DNA from: Corallococcus silvisoli
GTDB lineage: Bacteria; Myxococcota; Myxococcia; Myxococcales; Myxococcaceae
Assembly: GCF_009909145.1 (NCBI RefSeq)
Contig: NZ_JAAAPJ010000003.1
Location: 248,001 to 312,000, forward strand
DNA: 64,000 nucleotides
Reading direction: 5' to 3'
Part shown: in pieces, positions 27,471 through 35,993 of the stretch
Layout: every line of letters starts with the position of its first letter
How positions within the stretch are numbered: position 1 is the first letter of the stretch
Program-made: the position numbers and the translations under genes
Notes under the pieces: model-generated
The model's input: the letters and a program-made list of their open reading frames with translations, nothing else
What the model was told of the DNA's origin: nothing
Databases searched by the model: none

Positions 27471-29468
27471 TCACGCTCCTCGCGCTCGCAGCAGATAGAA
27501 GACGTAGCCGTAGCTGTCCCCGTGGCGGCGGTACAGGTTCACCTCCTGCTCCGCCGCCGCGATGACTTCACGCAAGGCGGCGTCCGCCGTGGGCCTCAGC
27601 CGTTCGATGCGCTGGAGCAGCGGCGTGTAGTAGCCGTCCCACCACGCGGACGCGGGCAGCGTGAAGGTGTCCAGCACGGTGAACCCCTCCGCCTCCGCGG
27701 TGGCGCGGTTCTCCGCGATGGAGGCCATGGACGGGTACGCGGTGGACCAGAAGCGCGCGGCCTCTGGCGGACGGGCGTCGGTGAGCCACGTGCACTCGGT
27801 GACGGCCACCTGGCCTCCGGGCGCGAGCAACGGCCGCCAGCGGCGCAGGCCCGGCCCGAAGCCCAGCAGGTAGATGGCGCCCTCGGACCAGAGGAGGTCC
27901 ACGGCCCCGGGCGGGAGCGTCAGCGAGCCCATGTCCTCCTGCCGCGTCGTGATGACCTCCGCGAGCCCCTGTTCGCGCGCCTCGCGCTCCAGCCGGTCCA
28001 GGTAGGGCCGGTGCAGGTCCACGGCGGTGACATGGGCGCCCGGGATCCGCGCCAGCACCAGCGACTGCCGCCCGGTGCCCGAGCCCAGGTCCAGCACGCG
28101 CGGCGAAGTCGGCAGCGGCTCCAACCGGCGCAGGGCCTCGCGGGTGCAGTCGTCGCTGCCGGGGCCCAGGCGGGGCAGCTCGTTGTAGAGCGTGAAGAAG
28201 GCGTTGGCCGCCAGGCGCAGCTCGCCCGCGCTGCGCTTCACGTTGCCCTGGAGGAGGGGCACGCGCTTCCAGTGCTCCTCGATGCGCTGCTTGAACAGCT
28301 CTGGCATGGGCAGGCCCGAGCGCAGCGTGGTCCAGGCATCGAGCGCGACCTCGACGGCGCCCTTCACCACGGGGAGCACGTCCTCGTCGGGCAGCCCCAG
28401 CTTGCGCGCCAGCCGCTCGAAGCTCTGGAGCGAGACATCCTCGAAGCGCTTGGACTTCGCCAGGTTCAGCGCGAGCTGGTCCTGCGGCATGTACTGGATG
28501 GTGGAGACGAAGTCGTACGCGGGCGACAGCGTGGGGTGGGTGCCGTCCGGGTAGAAGAGCGACCAGTTCTTGTGATGGGCGTCGCCGTTGCCGCACGCGA
28601 TGATGAACACCAGCCGCCGAAGGAACTCCTGGAGCGCGTCCAGCCCCGCGACCTTCAGGAGCACGTTGGCGATGGTCTCGTAGTTGTACTTCTTGTACTT
28701 CTCATCCGAGTACAGCCCCAGCACCTGCGCCAGGTCCTCCATGTGCACGCGGCGGCCGGGGGACGGTCGGTCGAAGCGGCGGATGGCGTACGCCAGGTCC
28801 TCGCGCAGGGTGATGCCCTCCGGCAGGCCGTGCAGGTCGGACACCTTGAGCAGCTGAAGCTCCGGCACGTCGATGCCGGTGGCGCGCGCCCACGTCATCA
28901 CGGACAGCTCGTTCTCCGGCACGCGGTCGTAGCGGTTGTCCGGGAGCTTGACGATCCAGTCGCCGCCCATGCCGCCCATGGGCAGGGTCATGCCCCGGTC
29001 GCGGCGCAGCATGGAGAACTTGAGCTGCACGCCCGCGAGCGAGAAGCGCAGCGGCTCTCCGTCGGCCGTGGCCTCCGCGGGGCCGTCCGCGAGGGGCGCG
29101 TCGTGGCCGGAGAGCTCGCCCGCGGGGCGGACGACCACGGCGCCGGAGAGGTCCGCGCCCAGGTGGGCGATGAAGAAGAACTCGCGCTGCCGGGCGATGT
29201 GCTCGCGCTCGGAGATGAGGTCGCGCAGCGGGCCTTCGGGCAGGAGGTTGGAGAAGAACGGGGGCAGCCGCATGCGGCTGGTGTGCCGGCGCGACAGGTC
29301 GTCCTCGAAGAACTGGCCCAGCACGGGGCGCGGGTAGCGCTGGCGGTAGTCCTCGGAGAGGTTGAACTCGATGCGCTCGTCCGCGAGCAGCGTGAGCGTG
29401 CCGACGTGCACGTCGCCCATCAGGACGTCGAGGATGCCGGTGGTGGACACAGGGGGCGTGGAGTCCAT
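27471..29468 (-). CDS. HipA-like Ser/Thr kinase fused to a SAM-dependent methyltransferase
   Basis: About 665 residues from ATG 29468 (GAGGA upstream; ATG 29480 overlaps the DUF262 gene). The first ~400 residues are a complete HipA-type kinase: N-terminal domain with VGTLTLLADERIEF and FFSNLLPEGPLRDL, ATP loop FSLAGVQLKF, PENELSVMTWARATGI, YAIRRFDR, catalytic loop GNGDAHHKNWSL (~300) and SPAYDFVSTI, the DFG equivalent. After ~430 a class I methyltransferase begins: motif I VLDLGSGTGRQSLV (~457), acidic VTAVDLHRPYLDRL, and VDLLWSEGAIYLLGFG. I know no characterised protein with this fusion. It is cotranscribed with the upstream DUF262 gene; no HipB-like antitoxin is visible. Likely a stress, toxin-antitoxin or defence factor (inference). 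Confidence 0.9.
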   Translation of the reverse strand: MDSTPPVSTTGILDVLMGDVHVGTLTLLADERIEFNLSEDYRQRYPRPVLGQFFEDDLSRRHTSRMRLPPFFSNLLPEGPLRDLISEREHIARQREFFFIAHLGADLSGAVVVRPAGELSGHDAPLADGPAEATADGEPLRFSLAGVQLKFSMLRRDRGMTLPMGGMGGDWIVKLPDNRYDRVPENELSVMTWARATGIDVPELQLLKVSDLHGLPEGITLREDLAYAIRRFDRPSPGRRVHMEDLAQVLGLYSDEKYKKYNYETIANVLLKVAGLDALQEFLRRLVFIIACGNGDAHHKNWSLFYPDGTHPTLSPAYDFVSTIQYMPQDQLALNLAKSKRFEDVSLQSFERLARKLGLPDEDVLPVVKGAVEVALDAWTTLRSGLPMPELFKQRIEEHWKRVPLLQGNVKRSAGELRLAANAFFTLYNELPRLGPGSDDCTREALRRLEPLPTSPRVLDLGSGTGRQSLVLARIPGAHVTAVDLHRPYLDRLEREAREQGLAEVITTRQEDMGSLTLPPGAVDLLWSEGAIYLLGFGPGLRRWRPLLAPGGQVAVTECTWLTDARPPEAARFWSTAYPSMASIAENRATAEAEGFTVLDTFTLPASAWWDGYYTPLLQRIERLRPTADAALREVIAAAEQEVNLYRRHGDSYGYVFYLLRARGA

Positions 29469-29469
29469 G

Positions 29470-31137
29470 TCAGTCCTCATCGTCGTCGATGATCATCGAC
29501 TGGAGCGAGGGCCGGTCCGAGTCGTCCCAGCGCGTGCGGGATTCAATCAACTGGTACAGCACGGGCATCAGCACCCGGACCCGCTCCCGGAAGAAGTCCA
29601 CCTCCAGGCCCCGTCGCATCGCCTCCAGCACGGGCAGGCCCAGGCCATGGCTGCGAAGGATCTCCTCGCTGGGAGGGGGCTCGGCGCGCAGCACGGCCGC
29701 CGGTGACGTCCGCGCGAGCGCGGGGTGCAGGAGGTAGGCGAAGGCCGGTGCGGTGACGAAGGACCACGCGATGGGGAGGATCGGGCCCGCGGCGGGCGGC
29801 GGCACGGCGGGGCCGGCCTTGGGCGCGATGGACTGGAAGTCCTCCGCGTCGAGCAGCTCGCCGGTGTCCAGCAGCGCGCCCGTCAGCAGGTGCCGTGGTT
29901 GGAGCGACACCAGCGCGATGCGCATCAAGGGAGGAGGCTGCGTCCTGCCGGGGTTGGGGATGAAGGGGAGCCCCGGGGCGTCCCACCACCGGACGGGCGG
30001 ATGCGAGACCTGGGCCAGCAGCGACTGGATGGACCGCTCCTCGTCGGAGCGGATCGCCGCGAAGATCTCCAGCGCTTCCTCGGGCTCCAGCACCCATCCG
30101 CCGAAGACGAGGTGGCGCCAGAACCAGCGGGACAGCAGCTCCCGGGACCGGGGAGATGGCTCCGGGTGCAGTTGGAAGAAGCGCGTCAGCAACACCAGCG
30201 AGTTCTCCGGCGCGGGCAGCAGCCGGAGGTGCGGGATGAGCGCGTCGCGCTTGAGGAAGACGATGGCATCGCGCAGGGCCCGGTCCGTGCGCTGGACGGT
30301 CTCCGCGAGTTCGTCGTCCTGATGGAGCTGCTTCTGGTAGCCGCGCGTGAAGTCCAGGCCGCGCACGGCCAGCACGGCCCGCAGCAGCAGGGGCTCCGGG
30401 ATGCTTCCAAAGCCCAGCTCGCGCAGGCCCTGCGTCACCGACTCCAGGCTGAGCGACCGCGAGCCCACGTACAGCGCGTTGAACACCTCTTCATCCGTCA
30501 GCGGCCGGCCCGCGGTGTTCAGGCGCTTGAAGATGATGCGCAGGACCTTCTCGTCCGCGGTGTCCACGACGTAGGCCGGGACCTGGTACTCGCGGATGGC
30601 CTTGCCCAGGCGGATGGCGGCGCGCAGGTGCTCCGGGTGCGCTTCCCGGCCGGGATAGCGACTGAGCCAGTGGAGCAGCGATTCGCTGTCCTGGACCTCG
30701 TTCATCGGCAGCCAGTGCGGCGGCGGCACGCCCTCGGCTGGGGCCGGATGCAGCTCGTCTGTCTCCAGGTCGAAGTAGAGCTGGAAGTCGTCGCGCCCCG
30801 TCTCATCGCCGTAGGCCGGGTGAAGCAGCACGCCCGCGAGCGCCGTCACCCGCTGCTGTCCATCCACGGCCCACAGGCCCTGGCTGGAGGAAGGCGCGTC
30901 GATGCGCACGGGTCCGAAGCTGACGCTGGCGGCGGGCGCTTCCCGTCGCCAGAACAGCAGGGTCCCGATGGGATAGCCCCGGTACACGCTGTCCAGCAGG
31001 TCGCGCACGTCGTCCGCGGTCCAGCGCAGGGGCCGCTGGAAGTCGGGGATGCGCACCTCGCCCCGCCGCACGCGGTCGAGCAGGTCCTCGATGCTGAACG
31101 ACTTCGTCTCCGGGCGCCGCGTCAGGGGTGCGGGCAT
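29470..31137 (-). CDS. DUF262 (GmrSD/SspE-type N-domain) protein
   Basis: 555 residues from ATG 31137, preceded by AGGAGG. The DUF262 core shows VRIPDFQRPLRW (~32-43), SVYRGYPIGTLLFW (~55-68) and LWAVDGQQRVTALAGVLL (~89-106). The DGQQR motif hydrolyses or senses NTP in GmrSD and SspE. RIIFKRLNTAGRPLTDEEVF (~200-220) is also family-typical. The C-terminal ~330 residues are helical and end in IIDDDED. I find no DUF1524 HNH nuclease motif, unlike GmrSD or SspE, so any cleavage would need another partner. The next gene, the HipA-methyltransferase, starts at or inside its stop codon. A nucleic-acid-surveillance or defence role is plausible; none is proven. Confidence 0.85.
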   Translation of the reverse strand: MPAPLTRRPETKSFSIEDLLDRVRRGEVRIPDFQRPLRWTADDVRDLLDSVYRGYPIGTLLFWRREAPAASVSFGPVRIDAPSSSQGLWAVDGQQRVTALAGVLLHPAYGDETGRDDFQLYFDLETDELHPAPAEGVPPPHWLPMNEVQDSESLLHWLSRYPGREAHPEHLRAAIRLGKAIREYQVPAYVVDTADEKVLRIIFKRLNTAGRPLTDEEVFNALYVGSRSLSLESVTQGLRELGFGSIPEPLLLRAVLAVRGLDFTRGYQKQLHQDDELAETVQRTDRALRDAIVFLKRDALIPHLRLLPAPENSLVLLTRFFQLHPEPSPRSRELLSRWFWRHLVFGGWVLEPEEALEIFAAIRSDEERSIQSLLAQVSHPPVRWWDAPGLPFIPNPGRTQPPPLMRIALVSLQPRHLLTGALLDTGELLDAEDFQSIAPKAGPAVPPPAAGPILPIAWSFVTAPAFAYLLHPALARTSPAAVLRAEPPPSEEILRSHGLGLPVLEAMRRGLEVDFFRERVRVLMPVLYQLIESRTRWDDSDRPSLQSMIIDDDED

Positions 31138-31232
31138 CGCGTGCCTCCTGTCCCGGGTCTGTAGCGCGGATCCCGCCAGGGGCGAAGGGCCTCGGGAGGT
31201 CCAGCGTGCGCCACGGGTTACTTCGCGAAGCG

Positions 31233-32012
31233 TCAGGGCTCCACGGCCCGCCGCTTCGCGGGCAACAGCACGACGAGGGCCAGCGCCACGAGTCCCGTCG
31301 CGGTGGACAGCATGCGGCCACCCTGCCCCACCGCCGTGACATCCAGCCGCAGGTCCATGAGGCTGTTCGCCAGGTTCCAACCCCAGTGCAGCCCCACGGC
31401 GCCCCAGAGCGAGCCCGTGCGGGCCACCGCCGCCGCGTAGGCCAGTCCGGTGCAGAAGAGCATCAGCCACTCCAGCGGGCCGTTCCCCAGCCGGTACACG
31501 TGGGTGAGCACGAACACGCCGGCGGACAGCAGCACGTAGCCCGCGCGCTGCCCCGCCACCGGCCACGCGCGGAACCAGAAGCCCCGCGCGACGATGTCCT
31601 CCGCCACCGACGGGACGAACGTGGACACCGCCACGCCCAGCACCGCCACCAGCAGCGCCGTTCCCACCACGGGCTTCTCCAACGGCAGCACCTGCAACAG
31701 GCCCAGCCTGACGCCCACCAGCACGGAGAGCGGCTTGAGCACCAGCATCACCGCCAGCGCCCGCGCCAGCGCGGAGCCATGCCACTCCAGCGCGTACGCA
31801 TGGAAGCCATTGCGGCGGTAGCCCAGCCACCGTCCCACGCCAAAGGCCACCGCGTGGAAGAGCGTCATCATCACCGCGGCCACCACCGCGTTCCCCAACA
31901 GCCGCCCTCCGACTCCCTCTGGCGCCTCGTAAGCGGCGTACAGCGCCGCGAACGCGAGCGCGCAGCGGAGGGGAACACGGGAAGGAGCGGACTCGGAGGT
32001 GGAAGCGGCCAT
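31233..32012 (-). CDS. CPBP-family intramembrane metalloprotease
   Basis: 259 residues, about 7-8 membrane segments. The catalytic motifs of the Abi/CPBP family (related to Rce1 and bacteriocin-immunity proteins) are present: VAEDIVARGFWFR (E-x3-x-R type), LTHVYRL with His after VFV, and GLHWGWNLANS (H-x3-N). Most members have EExxxR; here the second Glu is Asp (E-D-I-V-A-R). It lies 95 nt upstream of the DUF262 gene on the same strand, so cotranscription is possible but not forced by overlap. Divergent from the astacin gene. Confidence 0.88.
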   Translation of the reverse strand: MAASTSESAPSRVPLRCALAFAALYAAYEAPEGVGGRLLGNAVVAAVMMTLFHAVAFGVGRWLGYRRNGFHAYALEWHGSALARALAVMLVLKPLSVLVGVRLGLLQVLPLEKPVVGTALLVAVLGVAVSTFVPSVAEDIVARGFWFRAWPVAGQRAGYVLLSAGVFVLTHVYRLGNGPLEWLMLFCTGLAYAAAVARTGSLWGAVGLHWGWNLANSLMDLRLDVTAVGQGGRMLSTATGLVALALVVLLPAKRRAVEP

Positions 32013-32065
32013 GGAGATGCCGCCTCTTATCGCGGGAGCTTCCGCCCCGGCACTGCCAGCTTTCG

Positions 32066-32088
32066 CGGGTGCTTGCGTATTGCACCCG
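32066..32088. promoter_or_regulatory. 7-bp inverted repeat between the divergent CPBP and astacin genes
   Basis: CGGGTGC, a 9-nt AT-richer centre (ttgcgtatt) and GCACCCG. The dyad lies 35 nt before the astacin ATG and 54 nt before the CPBP start, in the only non-coding interval between them. Candidate operator; no regulator is known. Confidence 0.35.
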
Positions 32089-32123
32089 GAGTCACCTTCT
32101 GTCCCGACGAGGGGAGCCCACAC

Positions 32124-34742
32124 ATGAGAAGTAGCAGCCATCACACCCGGTGGATCCGGGTACTCACGGCCGCGGCCTGCCTTGGCACCGCCTGCCGTCC
32201 TGAAGACGCGGCCCCACCCACCCTCCCCGCCCCCGCCTCGGCCACCGCCAGCTCCGGCGTGCGCTCGGCATGGGTCCACCTGGGGCCGAACGCTGAGCCC
32301 CGCGAAGTGAAGTACAAGGCCGTCAACGGACTGGCCCTCTTCGAGGGCGACATCATCCTGGGCTCCGTCGAGGACGTGGAGCGCGATTCACCAAGGGTGA
32401 AGGCCCAAGCGGAGAACCGCGTCTCCGCCCAGGGCATCCGCGTCACCGGCAGCAGCAAGCGCTGGCCGAACGGCGTCGTCCCGTATGTCCACGTCTACGG
32501 CTCGCTGTATGACAACTACATCATCAACGATGCCATCCGGCACTGGCAGGTAAAAACGGGCCTGCGCTTCGAGCCGCTCTCCGCGACCACGCCGTCCTCC
32601 GTGGACCATGTCTACTTCGTGAAGGGAGAGGGCTGCTCATCCCCCGTCGGGCGTCAAGGTGGCCGGCAGTTCATCGTGCTCGGTGCCGATTGCAACAAGG
32701 GCTCCGTCATCCACGAACTGGGCCATGCCATCGGCTTCTGGCACGAGCAGAGCCGCGAGTTCCGCGACGACTACGTGGAGATTCTCTGGAACAACATCGT
32801 GTCCGGCGAGTCGCACAACTTCGAGCAGCACATCAGCGACGGCGACAACTTCGGGCCCTACGACTTCGACTCGATCATGCACTACGGAGCCACCGCGTTC
32901 GGCAAGCCCGATCCCGTCACGGGCAAACCCATGACGACCATTCGGACGAAGGAAGGGGAATCCATCGGGCAACGCGAGGGCCTGAGCCCGGGCGACATCG
33001 CCTCCGCCGCCGCGATCTACCCAGGAGAGATGAGGGGCAACTTCGAGGAGATCTCCTCCACCGGCCAGGTGGGAGGCTGGGCGCTGGACACCGCGTCACC
33101 GGAGGTGTCCGTGGACGTGCACTACTACATCGACGGGCCCACCGGTTCGGGTGCGTTCGGCGCCGCCGCCCCCACGAACGTCCTCCGCGAGGACGTCAAC
33201 GCCGCGTTCGACAACATCAAAGGCGACCACGGGTTCTCGTTCCCCGTGCCCGCGTACTTCCGCGACGGGCAGAACCACACGATGTACGTCTACGGCATCG
33301 ACGTGCAGGGCATCAACAATCCGCTCATCGCCGGCTCGCCGCGCACGTTCAACCTGCCGGGCGCCTTCGGGAAGCTCGACACCATCGCCGCCGATGGCAC
33401 GGTGACGGGCTGGGCGCTGGACCTGGACTCGCCCAGCACCTCCATCACGGTCTACTACTCCATCGATGGCAACCCGGCGACCGCGACCAACGTGGTGGCG
33501 AACCTCTACCGGTCCGACGTGAAGGCCGCCTATCCGATGGCCTCTGGGTCCAACGGCTTCTCCTTCCGCATCCCGGACGCCTATGTGGACGGAACGGACC
33601 ACACGCTGAGCATCTACGCGTTGGATCAACAGGGCAGAAACAGCCCGCTGCTCATGAACGCGCCCAAGACCTTCCGAATCGCCATGCCCCCCGTCTACAG
33701 GGCGGGCGTCTTCGCGGGCACGGGCAGCGCGGCCCAGCTCCTCTCCATCTGGGGCGCCGGCTACGGCCGGCGCGTCGAGATCTCCGGCTACGTCAACGCC
33801 ACCGCGTTCCCCAACTACCACTACGAGGAGCAGTGGGGGGTCTCGGCCCTGCTGGACGGCTGGCACAACCCCGGTGACATCCAGCTCCAGGGGGACTTCC
33901 GGCATCTGGGCTACGACCAGTTGCTCCTCATCAACAACTCCGGAGTCGGCGGCCGGGTGATGATCACCGACTTCCGCGATGGCGTCGTCCCCACGGAGGT
34001 GCGCTACCACGAGGCCTATGGCCAGAGCGCCGTGCTCAACGGCTGGCACGATCCGGAGGACCTCCAGCTCGCGGGCGACTTCCTGCAGCGGGGCCATGAC
34101 CAGGTGCTGTTCTTCAACCGCTCCAGCGCCGGGGGCCGGGTGATGATCACCGACTTCAGCGACGGCGTCGCCCCCGTGGAGGTCGGCTACCACGAGGCGT
34201 GGGGGACAACCAACTCCTTCGAGGACTGCTCCGAGCCGGACGACAAGCTCTACGTGGGCGACTTCCAGAACCTGGGCTACGACCAGGTGCTCTGCCTCAA
34301 CCGCTCCGGCACGGGCGCGCGGGTGAAGCTCATCGACTTCCACACGGGCGTGGCGCCGGCGCAGGTGCGTTACGTGGAGGCCTCTGGCGCCTTCCCCTTG
34401 CTGGACGGTCTGATGGACGCGGATGACAGCCAGGTGGTGGGGGACTTCCGAGGCCTGGGCTACGACCAGTTGCTCCTGGTCAATGCCGGTACCACGGGGC
34501 CGGCCATGCTCGTCGCGGACTTCCTCGACGGCGTACCGCCCGCCGAGGTGCGCTATCGCGAAGAGCAGAGCGGGTATTCCTTCTCGGCCAAGCGGATGTT
34601 CGCCGGTGACTTCCGGGGCCTGGGCCATGACCAGTTGCTCTACGGCTACTACACCGACCCCAGCTACTACACGGCCATCATCGATTTCTCCGATGGCGTC
34701 GCGCCCACGGAGAAGCTCTTCCAGAAAGCGGAGCTGGACTGA
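32124..34742 (+). CDS. Astacin-like (M12A) metalloprotease lipoprotein with beta-sandwich and propeller-like repeats
   Basis: 872 residues. A signal peptide with lipobox LGTAC comes first, then the propeptide region. The M12A catalytic domain holds HELGHAIGFWHEQSR (zinc His at ~197, 201, 207) and the Met-turn SIMHYGAT. Two repeated ~120-residue modules follow (GQVGGWALDTASPEVSV; GTVTGWALDLDSPSTSI). From ~520 there are six or seven ~50-residue repeats with the pattern GDFxxxGYDQxLxxNRSGxGGRVMITDF, propeller- or VCBS-like blades. It is probably exposed on the surface or released to digest prey or matrix proteins (inference). Upstream frame to 31128 is noise. Promoter region holds the inverted repeat at 32066-32088. 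Confidence 0.9.
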   Translation: MRSSSHHTRWIRVLTAAACLGTACRPEDAAPPTLPAPASATASSGVRSAWVHLGPNAEPREVKYKAVNGLALFEGDIILGSVEDVERDSPRVKAQAENRVSAQGIRVTGSSKRWPNGVVPYVHVYGSLYDNYIINDAIRHWQVKTGLRFEPLSATTPSSVDHVYFVKGEGCSSPVGRQGGRQFIVLGADCNKGSVIHELGHAIGFWHEQSREFRDDYVEILWNNIVSGESHNFEQHISDGDNFGPYDFDSIMHYGATAFGKPDPVTGKPMTTIRTKEGESIGQREGLSPGDIASAAAIYPGEMRGNFEEISSTGQVGGWALDTASPEVSVDVHYYIDGPTGSGAFGAAAPTNVLREDVNAAFDNIKGDHGFSFPVPAYFRDGQNHTMYVYGIDVQGINNPLIAGSPRTFNLPGAFGKLDTIAADGTVTGWALDLDSPSTSITVYYSIDGNPATATNVVANLYRSDVKAAYPMASGSNGFSFRIPDAYVDGTDHTLSIYALDQQGRNSPLLMNAPKTFRIAMPPVYRAGVFAGTGSAAQLLSIWGAGYGRRVEISGYVNATAFPNYHYEEQWGVSALLDGWHNPGDIQLQGDFRHLGYDQLLLINNSGVGGRVMITDFRDGVVPTEVRYHEAYGQSAVLNGWHDPEDLQLAGDFLQRGHDQVLFFNRSSAGGRVMITDFSDGVAPVEVGYHEAWGTTNSFEDCSEPDDKLYVGDFQNLGYDQVLCLNRSGTGARVKLIDFHTGVAPAQVRYVEASGAFPLLDGLMDADDSQVVGDFRGLGYDQLLLVNAGTTGPAMLVADFLDGVPPAEVRYREEQSGYSFSAKRMFAGDFRGLGHDQLLYGYYTDPSYYTAIIDFSDGVAPTEKLFQKAELD

Positions 34743-34761
34743 GGTTCTGACTCCGTGACGG

Positions 34762-34796
34762 CGGCACGGGGCGGCCCCCTCCTCCGCTCCGTGCCG
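34762..34796 (+). terminator. Hairpin after the astacin gene
   Basis: A 13-bp stem CGGCACGGGGCGG against CCGCTCCGTGCCG (one G-T wobble) with a 9-nt loop, 20 nt beyond the stop codon. No T-run. Good intrinsic-terminator candidate before the AlkZ-like gene. Confidence 0.65.
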
Positions 34797-34880
34797 TCCG
34801 TTGTTCGCGGCTGTCTCGCAGGCGCCGCACAGGCTCCCGGAGCCCCCAGGCCATCACGGTCCCCCGGTATGCTCGGGCGC

Positions 34881-35984
34881 ATGCCCACCGAAGTGCTGTC
34901 CCCCCAGGCCCTCAACCGCGCCACGCTCGCGCGGCAGCTGCTGCTCACGCGCGAGAAGATGACGGTGCCGCGCGCCGTGGAGCACCTGGTGGGACTCCAG
35001 GCGCAGCTGGCGCGCCCGCCGTACCTGGCCCTCTGGTCCCGCCTCCAGGGCTTCCAGCGCGACCAGCTCACGAAGCCCGCGCTCCAGCGCACCCTCGTTC
35101 GCGGGACGATGATGCGCGGCACGCTGCACCTGATGAGCGCGAAGGACTACCTGCGCTACCGCGACCTCTTCCGCCCCCTGCTCACCGCCGCCATGCGCTC
35201 CGTGCTCAAGGAGCGCGCCGCGGCGCTGGACCTGCCCGCGCTGCTCGCCACCGCGAAGCCCTTCCTCGACGGGAAGGCCCACACCTTCGAGGACGTGCGG
35301 GCCCACCTGATGAAACACCACGTGGACGGCGACGAGCGCGCCATGGGCTTCGCCACGCGCATGCTGCTCCCCCTCATCCAGGTCCCCGAGGAGGGGCTCG
35401 AATGGGGCTGGCCGGGCAACGCCTGCTTCACGCTGGCGGAGTCCTGGCTGGGCGAAAAGCTCTCCACCGACGACGACGCCTCGCCGCTGGTGGTGCGCTA
35501 CCTGGCCGCCTTCGGCCCCGCCACCGTGGCGGACATGCAGGCCTGGTCCGGCCTCAAGCCGCTGAAGGACGCCTTCGAGAAGGTGCGCGGCAAGCTGGTG
35601 GAGTTCCGCGACGAGAAGAAGCGTGTCCTCTTTGATCTGCCCAGGGCCCCGCGCCCTCCCGAGGAAACCCCCGCGCCCGTGCGCTTCCTGCCGGACTTCG
35701 ACAACCTCATCCTCTCCCACGCGGACCGCACCCGCGTCGTCCCGGAGGAGCACCGCGCGAAGCTGTCCACCCAGAACCTGCGCGTGCTCAACGTGTTCCT
35801 GGTGGACGGGCGCACCGCTGGCACCTGGACCCCTGAGCGCAAGAAGGGCACCGCCACCCTCGTGTGCAAGGCCTTCGCGCCGCTGAAGAAGCCCGTCCGC
35901 GACGCGCTCGCGCAGGAGGGGGAGGACCTCCTGCGCTTCAGCGACCCGGACGCCGGCACCGTGGCGGTGACGTTCGCGAAGTGA
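34881..35984 (+). CDS. AlkZ-like winged-helix DNA glycosylase-family protein (HTH_42)
   Basis: 367 residues from ATG 34881 (ATG 34869 in frame is possible). The N-terminal region carries LVGLQAQLARPPYLALW, where Q40-A-Q42 matches the Q-x-Q catalytic motif of AlkZ-type glycosylases that unhook DNA interstrand crosslinks or remove alkylated bases. Successive winged-helix segments follow (RGTMMRGTLHLM, FGPATVADMQAW, RFLPDFDNLILSH). Many members of this family in secondary-metabolite producers are self-resistance or repair proteins; no cognate cluster is adjacent (the NRPS is 13 kb away). Convergent with the SNF2 gene. Cytoplasmic, no signal peptide. Confidence 0.8.
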   Translation: MPTEVLSPQALNRATLARQLLLTREKMTVPRAVEHLVGLQAQLARPPYLALWSRLQGFQRDQLTKPALQRTLVRGTMMRGTLHLMSAKDYLRYRDLFRPLLTAAMRSVLKERAAALDLPALLATAKPFLDGKAHTFEDVRAHLMKHHVDGDERAMGFATRMLLPLIQVPEEGLEWGWPGNACFTLAESWLGEKLSTDDDASPLVVRYLAAFGPATVADMQAWSGLKPLKDAFEKVRGKLVEFRDEKKRVLFDLPRAPRPPEETPAPVRFLPDFDNLILSHADRTRVVPEEHRAKLSTQNLRVLNVFLVDGRTAGTWTPERKKGTATLVCKAFAPLKKPVRDALAQEGEDLLRFSDPDAGTVAVTFAK

Positions 35985-35993
35985 AGCCGCGCC

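Noticed and set aside
26265..29492. 1075-codon open frame on the plus strand
   Set aside because: It lies opposite the OPT and HipA genes, and its translation is Arg/His/Gln-rich without domains. Long antisense frames are expected in DNA with such high third-position GC.
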